From the NCBI GenBank assembly GCA_035532215.1, contig DATKRK010000293.1, positions 1 through 35,275 on the forward strand: DNA of 35,275 nucleotides, in the 5' to 3' direction. Numbering within the stretch: the stretch's first letter is position 1; every line of letters begins with the position of its first letter. A program made the translations under genes and the position numbers. This document shows positions 16,393-23,968 of this stretch, one piece after another. The DNA comes from JAICIG01 sp035532215 (GTDB lineage Bacteria; Planctomycetota; Planctomycetia; Pirellulales; JAICIG01). The notes beneath the pieces were generated by a model that did no database searches, had not been told where the DNA came from, and saw only the letters and a program-made list of their open reading frames with translations.

Positions 16393-16752
16393 TTAACGGT
16401 ACATCAGCGGGCAATTGGGAAGGCGCTGCATGAAATCTTTGATCGCCGAATCGGGCGGATAGGGACGGGCGACCTCAAGATAGGCGACGTCGTAGAGGTA
16501 CTCATCGCCCAATAACCCCCGCAACCATCTCGGAACGCCAGGTTCGGCGCTGGGGTTGAAATCGAACAAACCCGCGCTCGTCGAACCCGTTCGCTGGTAG
16601 TCGTAATGGACGATGATATTCTGATGGCGGAGCGACTTGAGCGCCTCGCGCTGATCGCGAGTCTGCCCAGAACGCCAAGCGAAAACCGCGATCGCCAAGA
16701 CGATCGCCGCCACGAGAAACCGCTGACCGAAGTGAACGACGCGACGTGCCAT
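16393..16752 (-). CDS. Small membrane-anchored protein, related to N-terminus of planctomycete LRR proteins
   Basis: The 119-residue protein has a short basic start (MARRVVHFGQR), one membrane segment FLVAAIVLAIAVFAW at 12-26, and an outer part with ALKSLRHQNIIVHYDYQ and PRWLRGLLGDEYLYDVAYLE. The pattern of a helix, a 'YDYQ' strand and 'WLRxLLGDEY' is the region that precedes leucine-rich repeats in many planctomycete LRR proteins, as I recall. Here the repeats are missing: the protein ends soon after FMQRLPNCPLMYR. It may be a truncated LRR protein or a real short relative. Function is unknown. It stands alone, about 120 bases downstream of the kinase start region. Confidence 0.6.
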   Translation of the reverse strand: MARRVVHFGQRFLVAAIVLAIAVFAWRSGQTRDQREALKSLRHQNIIVHYDYQRTGSTSAGLFDFNPSAEPGVPRWLRGLLGDEYLYDVAYLEVARPYPPDSAIKDFMQRLPNCPLMYR

Positions 16753-17065
16753 CCGACACCTCTCGCTAGATACTTCGCGGAAAACGACTTCCGAACTTTG
16801 CCTTTTCTTCGGCGAGCGCGCAAACGGCAGGCCGCCGCAAAACTCGGAGCCGGGTTAAGTGCAGGAGATTGACGCTAACACAATCCTAATACAAGACTAA
16901 TGATATCAACACAAGACAAATTGGGCAACTTGGCGGCGCATTCGGTCGACTTAAAAACCGCAAGTCCATGATCTAAAAATACTTATGAAAATCGACGAAT
17001 TCGCAGGCAATTCTTCGAGCAACCGCTTTACCCTCCTGGCGTAGCTTGTTTGCGATGCGCGCCTA
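16753..17065. other. Divergent intergenic region
   Basis: About 310 bases separate the small membrane protein (minus) from the SGNH hydrolase (plus). The middle part, 16871-16990, is AT-rich for this genome (CTAATGATATCAACACAAG) and should hold divergent promoters, but I cannot fix -35/-10 pairs. I see no gene or clear repeat in it. Confidence 0.3.
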
Positions 17066-18115
17066 ATGAACCGCGATATGAGCCAGCATTCTTTGCAAAG
17101 CGCTGCGATGCGACGTGTATTGCGTCGTTGCTTGGTCGCCGTCGGAAGAATTGGCTGCGTGATTGCCGCAACTGTGCTCGTGGCTGCGTCGCTGATGACG
17201 TTTCCTGGGGGCGTGGCATTCATGATTGCCGCTTGGCTCGGCTGTTATTCGGCGCTTTTGCTGTTTGGGCATCGTGGCTGGCCTGCTTTGGCAGGGTGTC
17301 TGCTCGTGGTGTTGGTCAAGCGAATCGATTGGCCGCCAGGATTAGGATGCCTTGCAGCCGCGACTGGTCTGGCGATCGTGCTGGAGCTGCGTTGGCGGCG
17401 AGAAATCGATCGGCCATCGTTTCGGCGCATGCGGATCACAATGCTGGCCGTTGTGTGGGTCGGCTGGCTCGGCTTTGCCTGGGACTGGCATCGCTCATAC
17501 CATGCAAACCATGTCGTCGCCGCCCCGGATGCAAGGCCGATCGTTTGCATCGGCGACAGTTTGACGTCGTATCCGCCGCGCGGCGGTTATCCAAAGCACT
17601 TGGCGCGACTGATCCGCGCGCCGGTCATCAACCTGGGGCAACCGGGCGTGACCACGGCAGAAGCTTTGAAGCAATTGCCGAAACTGAAGGCGGCGCGGCC
17701 GCAGGCCCTGATTATCGAGTTGGGCGGCCACGATTTTCTTAAGGACCCGAGTTGGCTCAAAACCAGCGGTCGAAGCGCCGCCAAACGCAATTTGGAACAA
17801 TTGATCGCGGCGGCGCGCTCGCTGGGGGCCGAAGTCGTAATCATCGAAGTTCCGCGCGGGTTTGTCGTCGATCCTTTCGCAGGGCTGGAACGAGAGTTGG
17901 CCCGGCAATTCGATCTGGAACTCGTTTCCGACACGGCCATCCGCAATTTCGTACTCTGGAGCCGCTCGTGTCCGCCCGGCGCCTGGACCGGCGGCCCTTA
18001 TTTGAGCGACGACGGCCTGCATCCCAACGCTCGCGGCGACGAGTATCTGGCGAGCGTCGTGTTTCGCTCGTTAACCCGGCTATTCGGCCCTGAGATCGCG
18101 TCCGAGCGGCCGTGA
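17066..18115 (+). CDS. Membrane-anchored SGNH/GDSL hydrolase
   Basis: The 349-residue protein has several N-terminal membrane segments (about 27-45, 48-67, 73-84, 93-107 and 124-140), followed by an outer SGNH domain. Motifs in order: block I IGDSLT with nucleophile Ser165, block II glycine in LGQPGVTT at 190-197, block III LGGHDF at 219-224, and block V DGLHPN with Asp316 and His319. The block III Asn of GxND is replaced by His (GGHD), a change I recall from some planctomycete relatives. Start choice is uncertain: ATG codons at 17066, 17078 and 17108 all lack a strong ribosome binding site. Substrate unknown; an ester or acetyl group on an envelope polymer is a reasonable guess. Confidence 0.8.
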   Translation: MNRDMSQHSLQSAAMRRVLRRCLVAVGRIGCVIAATVLVAASLMTFPGGVAFMIAAWLGCYSALLLFGHRGWPALAGCLLVVLVKRIDWPPGLGCLAAATGLAIVLELRWRREIDRPSFRRMRITMLAVVWVGWLGFAWDWHRSYHANHVVAAPDARPIVCIGDSLTSYPPRGGYPKHLARLIRAPVINLGQPGVTTAEALKQLPKLKAARPQALIIELGGHDFLKDPSWLKTSGRSAAKRNLEQLIAAARSLGAEVVIIEVPRGFVVDPFAGLERELARQFDLELVSDTAIRNFVLWSRSCPPGAWTGGPYLSDDGLHPNARGDEYLASVVFRSLTRLFGPEIASERP

Positions 18116-18180
18116 TTCGAGAATAAAATAACATCCCAATCTCCAGCGGGCCGGAGAGTCAGTTGCCAGGCGATTGGGGA

Positions 18181-18293
18181 CAATGAGACGTGCGTTGGTC
18201 GTGGGGCGGCCTTCCAGGCCGCCGGCCATTGACGGCCTGGAAGGCCGCCCCACATGCCGCCCAAGCGTCTCGTTGGCGCCCGCGTGCGGTATA
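18181..18293. repeat. Nested palindrome family 1, copy 2
   Basis: The copy has the outer pair GAGACG/CGTCTC and the inner stem GTGGGGCGGCCTTCCAGGCC paired with GGCCTGGAAGGCCGCCCCAC around GCCGGCCATTGAC. It ends GCGTGCGGTATA. The left terminal segment (TATACTGTGCCC) found in copies 3 and 4 is missing. It lies between the convergent SGNH hydrolase and GSSYG esterase-like genes. Confidence 0.85.
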
Positions 18294-18301
18294 GCTGCGA
18301 C

Positions 18302-19399
18302 CTATCGATTCGCTTCGATCGCCGCGGATTCCGGCGGCGGATTGAGCAGATAAGGGCGCATCAGCTTGATCGTCGCGGCAGTCTCGAAATAGGACTTGGC
18401 CCCGTGACTTAGCCCGACGTGATTCGAGACCTCTCGCGTGACGATTTTGTCCCGTTCGCCGCCCAAGTCGCGACGATAGACCGGGCCGGTAACGCCCATC
18501 GCGATCCGCCTGCTGCGGCGGCCGAACAGAAAACGATAGAATCGCAGCGCCTGATCCCGATGGTTCGTGAACACCAAAAGCTGGTTGATTTGAGACATCG
18601 AACGGCCGAACGGCTGGCGTGGCAGCAGATCGTCGTTGTCGAGGGCCGCCCCCATCAGCACCGCATCGACGTGCCGGGGCCGGCGATCGGCGCGGGGCGC
18701 CAGCCGATAGCGGCCGAGGTCCCCGCCACCGAGCAATTCCAAGCCGCCCATGATAATCCGGGCGCCATAGCTCGAGCCCGACATGGAGATCGGCGTCTCC
18801 TGGGGAAGCTGATCCGCCAGCCACGCCAAGTAGAACGACGCCGCGGGCGTCCGCCACAACTTGACCTTGGCGTCGTTCAGCCGCCGGCCGCGAATCCGAT
18901 CGCAGGGCCAAGACCAAATCACGAACCGCAACGGGGCCGCCTCGGGCGCCTGGCGAACCAAGCGACCATAGGCGAACCACCCGGTCTCAATGGTTTCGGC
19001 GTGCGAATAGTCGTTGCCAACGACGAAGAAACTCGTGGTTCGTTCCGGCGCAGCCGAGAGGAACGACTGGCGGTCGGCCGCCGCCCAGCGGCGCGGTTCG
19101 TACTTCCAGTATTTCATCCGCATCGCGGCCTGTTGGGGCGAACCGCAGCCCAAGCCGCGGCAACTGACCACCCATAGTTCGTCGCCCGGTCTTGGCAGGG
19201 CGCGCGTCGCCGAAACCGGAGGCCGCACTGTCTCGGAAGTCGCAGGCCCGGAAGTCGCAGGCGCCGCGGGCGCGGCCGCCGAGGCGACATGCTGGCAAAC
19301 CGCCAGACAGGCCGCCAAGGTCGCGATGCGACCGCAGCGCGCCACGTGCCGATCGAAACTGCCCAGCGCTGAGATTTCCACTGAATGATCGCCCGGCAT
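18302..19399 (-). CDS. Alpha/beta hydrolase-like (GSSYG) secreted or anchored protein
   Basis: The 365-residue protein has a hydrophobic N-terminal segment near 24-44 (ATLAACLAVCQHVASAAAP) followed by an Ala/Pro-rich linker, suggesting export. The core has strands DELWVVSCRG and LRFVIWSWPCD, and the nucleophile elbow SMSGSSYGAR with Ser210 in GSSYG. A late strand LLVFTNHRDQALRFY and SNHVGLSHG may supply the acid and histidine. The pattern resembles DUF900-type alpha/beta hydrolases. Three Cys in the mature part (80, 85, 166) could form a disulfide. Substrate unknown. It stands alone, convergent with the SGNH gene. Confidence 0.65.
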   Translation of the reverse strand: MPGDHSVEISALGSFDRHVARCGRIATLAACLAVCQHVASAAAPAAPATSGPATSETVRPPVSATRALPRPGDELWVVSCRGLGCGSPQQAAMRMKYWKYEPRRWAAADRQSFLSAAPERTTSFFVVGNDYSHAETIETGWFAYGRLVRQAPEAAPLRFVIWSWPCDRIRGRRLNDAKVKLWRTPAASFYLAWLADQLPQETPISMSGSSYGARIIMGGLELLGGGDLGRYRLAPRADRRPRHVDAVLMGAALDNDDLLPRQPFGRSMSQINQLLVFTNHRDQALRFYRFLFGRRSRRIAMGVTGPVYRRDLGGERDKIVTREVSNHVGLSHGAKSYFETAATIKLMRPYLLNPPPESAAIEANR

Positions 19400-19503
19400 C
19401 GCCCCGTATTGGCGCCGCGATTACGTCAGTTCAATCATACCACGAGATTCAACGCCGAAAAAAGCGAGTCAGGGCTTCCCTGGACAATCGGCCCGCGTCT
19501 TCC

Positions 19504-20037
19504 TCAACCTTTGTCTCGCCAGACATCGTCGGAATAAGAGCGTTCCAAGATTCGCCCATATTCGTTCAGCGAGCGGCGCTGGCCGACGGAATGCCAAGGA
19601 TTGATGCCTTTCAACTCGGGCATGATTTCGAGGAGTTGGTCGACCAGGGTCTGAGCGAGCCTTTCGATCGACGTGTTTTCGGCCTTTTCCATGATGGCCG
19701 CCACGGTCTTCATGATCCGCACCATGCGGGCGCGCTCCAACACGGGCGGCGAGAGGGGGCCGGCGCTGTCGACCAGCAGATCGGCAATCGGCACTTCCAA
19801 CGCTTGCTGCCACTGATAGACGCGGCTCAGCGGCAAGTCGCTGGTTTCCTCCTCCTCGCGACGCAGTTCGCGAACTTCTGTTCTTAGCAACTGAGAGACG
19901 CGACGCAGCGAGACGCCTTGCTCGCGACGGACTTCCTTGATGCGGTGCCAGCGTGGCTCCGACGCGTGGCTTTCGGCCGCCTTGGCCGTGGGTTGGATGG
20001 CCGGAAAACCATCCGCCCCAAGTTCCGATATGCTCAT
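19504..20037 (-). CDS. XRE/Cro-type HTH regulator-like protein
   Basis: From the ATG at 20037 (GGAG nine bases upstream) the product has 177 residues. The N-terminal part is short and flexible (MSISELGADGFPAIQPT). An HTH region at about 31-88 reads RIKEVRREQGVSLRRVSQLL and later LSRVYQWQQALEVPIADLLVD, the layout of Cro/C1-type domains. A helical C-terminal half (ERARMVRIMKTVAAIMEKAE) may mediate oligomerisation. An ATG ten codons upstream is possible but lacks a ribosome binding site. The arrangement is one I associate with planctomycetes; targets unknown. It could act outside transcription. Confidence 0.75.
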   Translation of the reverse strand: MSISELGADGFPAIQPTAKAAESHASEPRWHRIKEVRREQGVSLRRVSQLLRTEVRELRREEEETSDLPLSRVYQWQQALEVPIADLLVDSAGPLSPPVLERARMVRIMKTVAAIMEKAENTSIERLAQTLVDQLLEIMPELKGINPWHSVGQRRSLNEYGRILERSYSDDVWRDKG

Positions 20038-20370
20038 GCTCTTTCGCTCCACCTTCCCGCGATTCATGTTGGTTTGCGGTCGCTAGGGACCAGCCCGCAA
20101 TTGCTGGTCGATTGCCAGGACTAGCCGTCCGGATCGTGGCATGGCGCGCATCGCCAGTCCGAAGGGCATCGAAAAACAAGAGGGCAAGCTGAACTTGGAA
20201 GCCGCTCGTCAGACGCGAATTACTCGCGTCGAAGTCCGCCAAGCCGTGCAAAGTTCAGAAAAACAGAAAAGCGACACGCTCCCTAAACCAAGGCCGACGC
20301 TTTCCGCCGCGCGCGAGCAGGGGAGGCTCCCGGCTCTTGGCGACGTTGCTTGCCCGCAGACGTCGACGGC

Positions 20371-20493
20371 CTATCTGGCTGACCCGCCAGTACTACCGAA
20401 GAAGATAGCACTACCGAAGAAGACCGCAACGGCAGCCGCGATCTTCGCTCCACCAATGATAAGTAGGGCCCGATCGTCGGACAAGTGGCTCAA
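20371..20493 (-). CDS. Possible 40-residue single-span membrane protein
   Basis: A minus-strand frame from a TTG at 20493 to a TAG at 20371 encodes a peptide with one membrane span: LLIIGGAKIAAAVAVFFGSA followed by IFFGSTGGSAR. The internal 15-base repeat encoding FFGSx is visible as ACTACCGAAGAAGA twice at 20390-20423. The start is weak, with no clear ribosome binding site, so this is only a candidate. The rest of 20068-20533 contains no convincing gene. Confidence 0.3.
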   Translation of the reverse strand: MSHLSDDRALLIIGGAKIAAAVAVFFGSAIFFGSTGGSAR

Positions 20494-20533
20494 GACGAAG
20501 CGATGAAGAATATCGCAATATACGTCACAAGGA

Positions 20534-21220
20534 TTATTCGCCCAGCGCGAAGGCTTTGATTCGCCCCAAATAGTTCGGACGTTTGGTTCCCGACGCGCCG
20601 CTAGCGGCGGCGAAGCGGGGGCCGGAACGAGCCGTTTTGCCGCCGCCTGCGAGCCCCGCGGGCTGGAGCGCCTGGCGACTCGGAAACTCGAGTTCGCAAA
20701 CGTGCCCGCGCTCGCGGACGAAGCCCAGCCAATCGTCGCCGTCGGCTGCTTGCCTCCAGGCGTCGAGCAACGAGCGCCGAATCAGGCTCCAGCTCGGTTG
20801 CGACGCTCCACGAGCAGCCGGCGCCGACGAAAGTCCGCCCCAGCGGCGCTCGCCGGCAGGCCAGCCCAGCACCGCATCGCAACTGCCAAGCGTCCCCCAC
20901 ATCTTCGGCAAACAGCTTGGGCTGAGTTCGCATCGCTCGCTGCGCATCAACGCCACTTCGCCCAAGCTATGCGACAGTCCGGTGCGCACCGCAGCCGCCT
21001 GGCCCCAGCGAGCGGGATGAACCACCCAATGCACTTGAGGAAACGGCGCCGAGAGTTCGTGGACGACTTCGCACGTGGCGTCGGTCGAGCCGTCGTCGAT
21101 CACGACGAGTTCGAAGCTTGGCGTCAGTTCGGGCAAGACTTCCAGCAAATCTGCGATCTGCGACGCAATGACAGCCTGGCCGTTAAAGACGGGAAAGAAA
21201 ACGCTCAGCGAAGATTTCAA
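20534..21220 (-). CDS. Glycosyltransferase family 2-like protein, DXD motif missing
   Basis: The protein begins SLSVFFPVFNGQAVIASQI and continues FELVVIDDGSTDATCEVV, the nucleotide-binding half of GT2 transferases. A TTG at 21220 with AAAGGA nine bases upstream is the likely start (228 residues). Where GT2 enzymes have the acidic DXD after the VALMxxD strand, this protein reads VALMRSERCELSPSCLPKMW; no DXD is seen. The later part is Ala/Gly-rich and poorly conserved. It has no membrane segments. It may be inactive or use another metal site; a regulatory or scaffolding role is possible. Confidence 0.7.
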   Translation of the reverse strand: MKSSLSVFFPVFNGQAVIASQIADLLEVLPELTPSFELVVIDDGSTDATCEVVHELSAPFPQVHWVVHPARWGQAAAVRTGLSHSLGEVALMRSERCELSPSCLPKMWGTLGSCDAVLGWPAGERRWGGLSSAPAARGASQPSWSLIRRSLLDAWRQAADGDDWLGFVRERGHVCELEFPSRQALQPAGLAGGGKTARSGPRFAAASGASGTKRPNYLGRIKAFALGE

Positions 21221-21528
21221 GACCGCCGTTCCTTTGTAAGATCGATCGTCGCACCGCTCGGTCCGCGCAAAAACGCTGCCGTCCAGACCGCGCCTGCACT
21301 TAAGCATCGGACGCCGCCGCCGAGCGCCTCCAGGATCGACGCCGAGAGACCTTTAACGCAACTTGTAATGGAACCGCCGTTTATGCGGCGCCGCGCGACG
21401 GGCCCGCCTATGACGGGACGGAAATTGGGGCCGGCGGCGCGTGAGAGCGAGGCGCAACTGGCGACCGTAGCCCGACCGGAGTATGCTGAATCTGCCGCTC
21501 GATCCGGCTAGTGCGACGACGCCGATGC

Positions 21529-21656
21529 TATACTGTGCCCGGTTAAGAACGAGACGTGCGTAGGTCGTGGGGCGGCCTTCCAGGCGGCCGGCCATTGACG
21601 GCCTGGAAGGCCGCCCCACATGCCGCCCAGGCGTCTCGTTGGCGCCCGCGCGGCAT
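21529..21656. repeat. Nested palindrome family 1, copy 3
   Basis: This copy starts TATACTGTGCCCGGTTAAG and has outer arms AACGAGACG and CGTCTCGTT, perfectly complementary, around the inner stem GTGGGGCGGCCTTCCAGGC / GCCTGGAAGGCCGCCCCAC. The right end GCGCCCGCGCGGCATA roughly mirrors the left end. It lies between the glycosyltransferase gene and hisI. Confidence 0.9.
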
Positions 21657-21740
21657 AAACGAGGCAGCTCTCCGCCGACGGGGGTTCCTCGCGTCAGTAA
21701 GCGACTGCCGAAATGTTGAGTTCTTGAAGAATCCTTTGCC

Positions 21741-22139
21741 ATGTCGAAGCAGCCCGCCGCGGTCCCCGATTTCTCCAAGGGCGACGGCTTAGTGCCGGCC
21801 ATCGCCCAAGACGCCGAGACGGGCGAAGTCTTGATGCTCGCCTACATGAACGCCGCCAGCTACGAAGAGACTTTGGCCCGAGGCGAGGCCGTGTATTTCA
21901 GCCGCAGCCGCAACCGGCTCTGGCGAAAAGGCGAGGAGAGCGGCCACGTCCAGCAAGTGCAGTCCATCTTCGTCGACTGCGATGGCGACACGATCTTGCT
22001 CAAGGTTCGTCAGATCGGCGGCGCGGCCTGCCATCAAGGCTATCACAGTTGCTTTTTCCGCCAGGTCACGCCCGAGGGACTGAAGACGATTGCTTCTCCC
22101 GTCTTCGATCCGGCCAAAACTTATACTGTGCCCGGTTAA
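21741..22139 (+). CDS. hisI: Phosphoribosyl-AMP cyclohydrolase
   Basis: HisI opens the purine ring of phosphoribosyl-AMP, the third step of histidine synthesis. The 132-residue protein has all expected parts: LMLAYMN at 31-37, YFSRSRNRLWRKGEESGH at 52-69, the acidic metal site DCDGDT with Asp79, Asp81 and Asp83, and zinc ligands Cys80, Cys97 and Cys104 in ACHQGYHSCFFR. There is no HisE fusion. No other his gene is nearby. The end is unusual: the last codons TYTVPG and the stop (in CCCGGTTAAG) belong to copy 4 of palindrome family 1, so the repeat provides the C-terminus. The ATG at 21741 lacks a strong ribosome binding site. Confidence 0.95.
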   Translation: MSKQPAAVPDFSKGDGLVPAIAQDAETGEVLMLAYMNAASYEETLARGEAVYFSRSRNRLWRKGEESGHVQQVQSIFVDCDGDTILLKVRQIGGAACHQGYHSCFFRQVTPEGLKTIASPVFDPAKTYTVPG

Positions 22140-22252
22140 GAATGAGACGTGCGTTGGTCGTGGGGCGGCCTTCCAGGCCGTCGGCCATTGACGGCCTGGA
22201 AGGCCGCCCCACATGCCGCCCAAGCGTCTCGTTGGGGCCCGCGTGCGGTATA
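22122..22252. repeat. Nested palindrome family 1, copy 4, overlapping hisI 3' end
   Basis: The most complete copy: TATACTGTGCCCGGTTAAG at the left, GAGACG/CGTCTC outer arms, inner stem GTGGGGCGGCCTTCCAGGCC paired with GGCCTGGAAGGCCGCCCCAC, and GCGTGCGGTATA at the right. The first 18 bases are in the hisI frame and include its stop codon. Ends TATAC/GTATA are short terminal inverted repeats, as in small non-autonomous elements. Confidence 0.9.
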
Positions 22253-22288
22253 TAAACCGACTCCGTAACCGCCCCCAGGAAAGCCGCC

Positions 22289-23017
22289 GTGCAGAAACCT
22301 CGACCGACTTCGCCGAAACGCTTGCCGAGCCCGTTCGCGCATTTGGCCGCTATCGTCGCATTAGCCGCCGCTACGTCCGCCGCCGCCGTCTTGAGCGCCG
22401 AGCCGAAGTGGCCGGTCGTGTTCAAGGAGGATTTCGAGCACGGCGCCGACCGCTGGACGCCGACCGACGAGAAAGCTTGGAAAGTGGTCGAAACGGCCGG
22501 CGGCCGCGTCTACAGCCTGTTCCAACAGAGCGAATACCAGCCGCCGCACCGCAGCCCGGTCAACTTCAGCCTGGCGAAGGACGTGATCGTCGGCGATTTC
22601 GCGCTCGAAGCCCGCGTTCGCAGCACGGTCAAAGACTATGCACACCGCGATATGTGCCTGATCTTCGGCTACCAAGACCCCGCGCACTTCTATTACGTGC
22701 ATTTGGGCAAAAAGACCGACGACCATGCCAATCAGATTTTCATCGTCAACGACGCGCCGCGGACCAAGATCTCCGAGAAGACTACTCCCGGCACGAACTG
22801 GGACGACGAGTGGCGCCGGCTCAAGCTCGTCCGCACCGCCGCCGACGGCTCGATCAATGTGTTTTGGGACGATTTCGAGCGGCCGATCATGACGGCCGTC
22901 GACAAAACGTTCGCCTGGGGCCAGATCGGTCTCGGCTCGTTCGACGACACCGGCGATTGGGACGACGTCGTCGTGCGCGGAGTTCGCGTTGATCGGCCGC
23001 GAACGCGGCGTAAGTAA
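22289..23017 (+). CDS. Secreted LamG/concanavalin-like (DUF1080-type) protein
   Basis: The 242-residue protein starts at a GTG (22289) with CAGGA eight bases upstream. A signal peptide spans about 1-37 (AHLAAIVALAAATSAAAVLSA). The mature part has the beta-sandwich signatures KEDFEHGADRWTP, DFALEARVRSTV, FYYVHLGKKTD and WRRLKLVRTAADGSINVFWDD, the pattern of 3-keto-disaccharide hydrolase-like (DUF1080) and LamG domains. I see no clear catalytic site, so it may bind polysaccharide. It is a single-gene unit, downstream of hisI and a palindromic repeat. Confidence 0.8.
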   Translation: MQKPRPTSPKRLPSPFAHLAAIVALAAATSAAAVLSAEPKWPVVFKEDFEHGADRWTPTDEKAWKVVETAGGRVYSLFQQSEYQPPHRSPVNFSLAKDVIVGDFALEARVRSTVKDYAHRDMCLIFGYQDPAHFYYVHLGKKTDDHANQIFIVNDAPRTKISEKTTPGTNWDDEWRRLKLVRTAADGSINVFWDDFERPIMTAVDKTFAWGQIGLGSFDDTGDWDDVVVRGVRVDRPRTRRK

Positions 23018-23147
23018 ACTGATTGGCTCGTCTAGGCCTCGACTAAGCGGCTCAGGCAACTCAAGGCGCCGGCCGAATTGAACGTCTTGGGCACGCCGGT
23101 CAGCCGTGCCACTTAAAGGTCCAAAGACGTCGTTGCTGCGGCCCCGG

Positions 23148-23426
23148 TGATTTATATTTCGGCCGATTTATTTATATCGCCGCGCGCTGCGCACGGCGAA
23201 CGGACGCCGCGTCGCGAGATTCTCCGAGAAAACAAGGGTTTCTCGCGGCGCGGGACCATTCGGCGGCGCCAAAAAGAGGGCATTTCATGCCCGATCGACG
23301 CCCGTTTTGGGCCTGCTTTGACACATACCGATAAATCATCGCGATCGGCGATTTCGCCCGCGGGCCGAGATTTTGGGCCTTTTCGCATCTCGCGGGGGTT
23401 TATTATTTCCTGAAGCATATAAATCA
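23148..23426. other. Non-coding block bounded by a 10-bp inverted repeat
   Basis: TGATTTATAT at 23148-23157 is repeated inverted at 23417-23426 (ATATAAATCA). The inside has repeated short words such as TTTTGGGCC (23303 and 23373), GCGATCGGCGATTT, and many CG-rich arms. Two overlapping frames of about 90 codons exist on opposite strands, as expected from the palindromic composition, and neither has a ribosome binding site. It may be a structured RNA or a small mobile element. Confidence 0.35.
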
Positions 23427-23655
23427 TGATTTTTCGCTTTCAAGGCGCGGCTCCGCAGCCGCCAAGCGCGCGTGTTCGCCAAGCCGCGCTCCGCGCGGCT
23501 GCGCCAGCCCGTGCTAGCGACTACGCGATCGTTTTTGGACCGGCCGGCAAACCGAGCTTATCGCCCCGGCGGCTTGCTCGCCATCGCAAGCCGCGCCTGG
23601 GGGCTACAGTGATGCCATTCGAACTGGTGTCAAGGAATAATTATCGCTTTGTTTG

Positions 23656-23793
23656 CCACCAGCTTTAGCTGGTGGTAGCGAAACAACCTCAACCTTCTTT
23701 TTCAGCCGGCTTCCTGCGGGCTGAAGACGCCGGCTAAAGCCGGCTCTCAAAGGGAGAGAATGGTTGCCGGTCCCCACCAGCTAAAGCTGGTGG
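23656..23793. repeat. Short palindromes with CCACCAGC and GCCGGC arms
   Basis: CCACCAGCTTTAGCTGGTGG at 23656-23675 and CCACCAGCTAAAGCTGGTGG at 23774-23793 are 20-base palindromes. Between them lies GCCGGCTAAAGCCGGC at 23730-23745, of the same design. They resemble REP-type interspersed elements; each could form a terminator-like hairpin, without a U-tract. Confidence 0.75.
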
Positions 23794-23917
23794 CAAACAC
23801 GGATGGGACCAAGCTCGTCCTTCCAATTCGCCTTTTTCCTTGACATGCTCGCAAACGCTATCACCTACCCTGGGGGCAATCTTGAAGCGATGTTCGCCAC
23901 AATGGGCGCGCCGTTGT

Positions 23918-23923
23918 TATAAT
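23918..23923 (+). promoter_or_regulatory. Likely -10 element of the J-like/YWTD gene
   Basis: A perfect TATAAT stands 45 bases before the start codon at 23969, giving a leader of about 38 bases. The -35 region (TTCGCC or TCGCCA) is weak. The ribosome binding site GGGGAGGAGGG follows at 23955-23965. Confidence 0.45.
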
Positions 23924-23968
23924 GACCCCTGTCAAGACGCCAGTCGGTTTTTGCGGGGAGGAGGGCAC

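Larger units (their letters stand above)
23018..23915. other. Long intergenic region with repeats and hairpins
   Basis: About 900 bases without a gene. In order: a minus-strand frame tail LTGVPKTFNSAGALSCLSR near 23041-23106 (possible gene remnant, not proven); a 280-base block bounded by TGATTTATAT and its inverted copy (23148-23426); a stretch (23430-23640) with no recognised feature; and three short palindromes at 23656-23793. No ribosome binding site precedes any short frame here. A weak TTGACA at 23840-23845 has no -10 partner. Confidence 0.5.

Noticed and set aside
20141..20506. Plus-strand frame of 121 codons
   Set aside because: It has a Lys/Ala/Pro-rich product with no domain features or ribosome binding site, and a more protein-like short frame lies opposite its end.
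23032..23112. Minus-strand tail reading LTGVPKTFNSAGALSCLSR
   Set aside because: It is only 26 codons and too short to assign; it is noted in the intergenic entry but not called as a gene.
23147..23427. Overlapping frames of 88 and 91 codons on opposite strands
   Set aside because: They arise from palindromic composition; neither has a ribosome binding site or protein-like composition.
23840..23845. TTGACA as a -35 element
   Set aside because: No -10 hexamer lies 16-18 bases downstream; the TATAAT at 23918 is too far away to pair with it.
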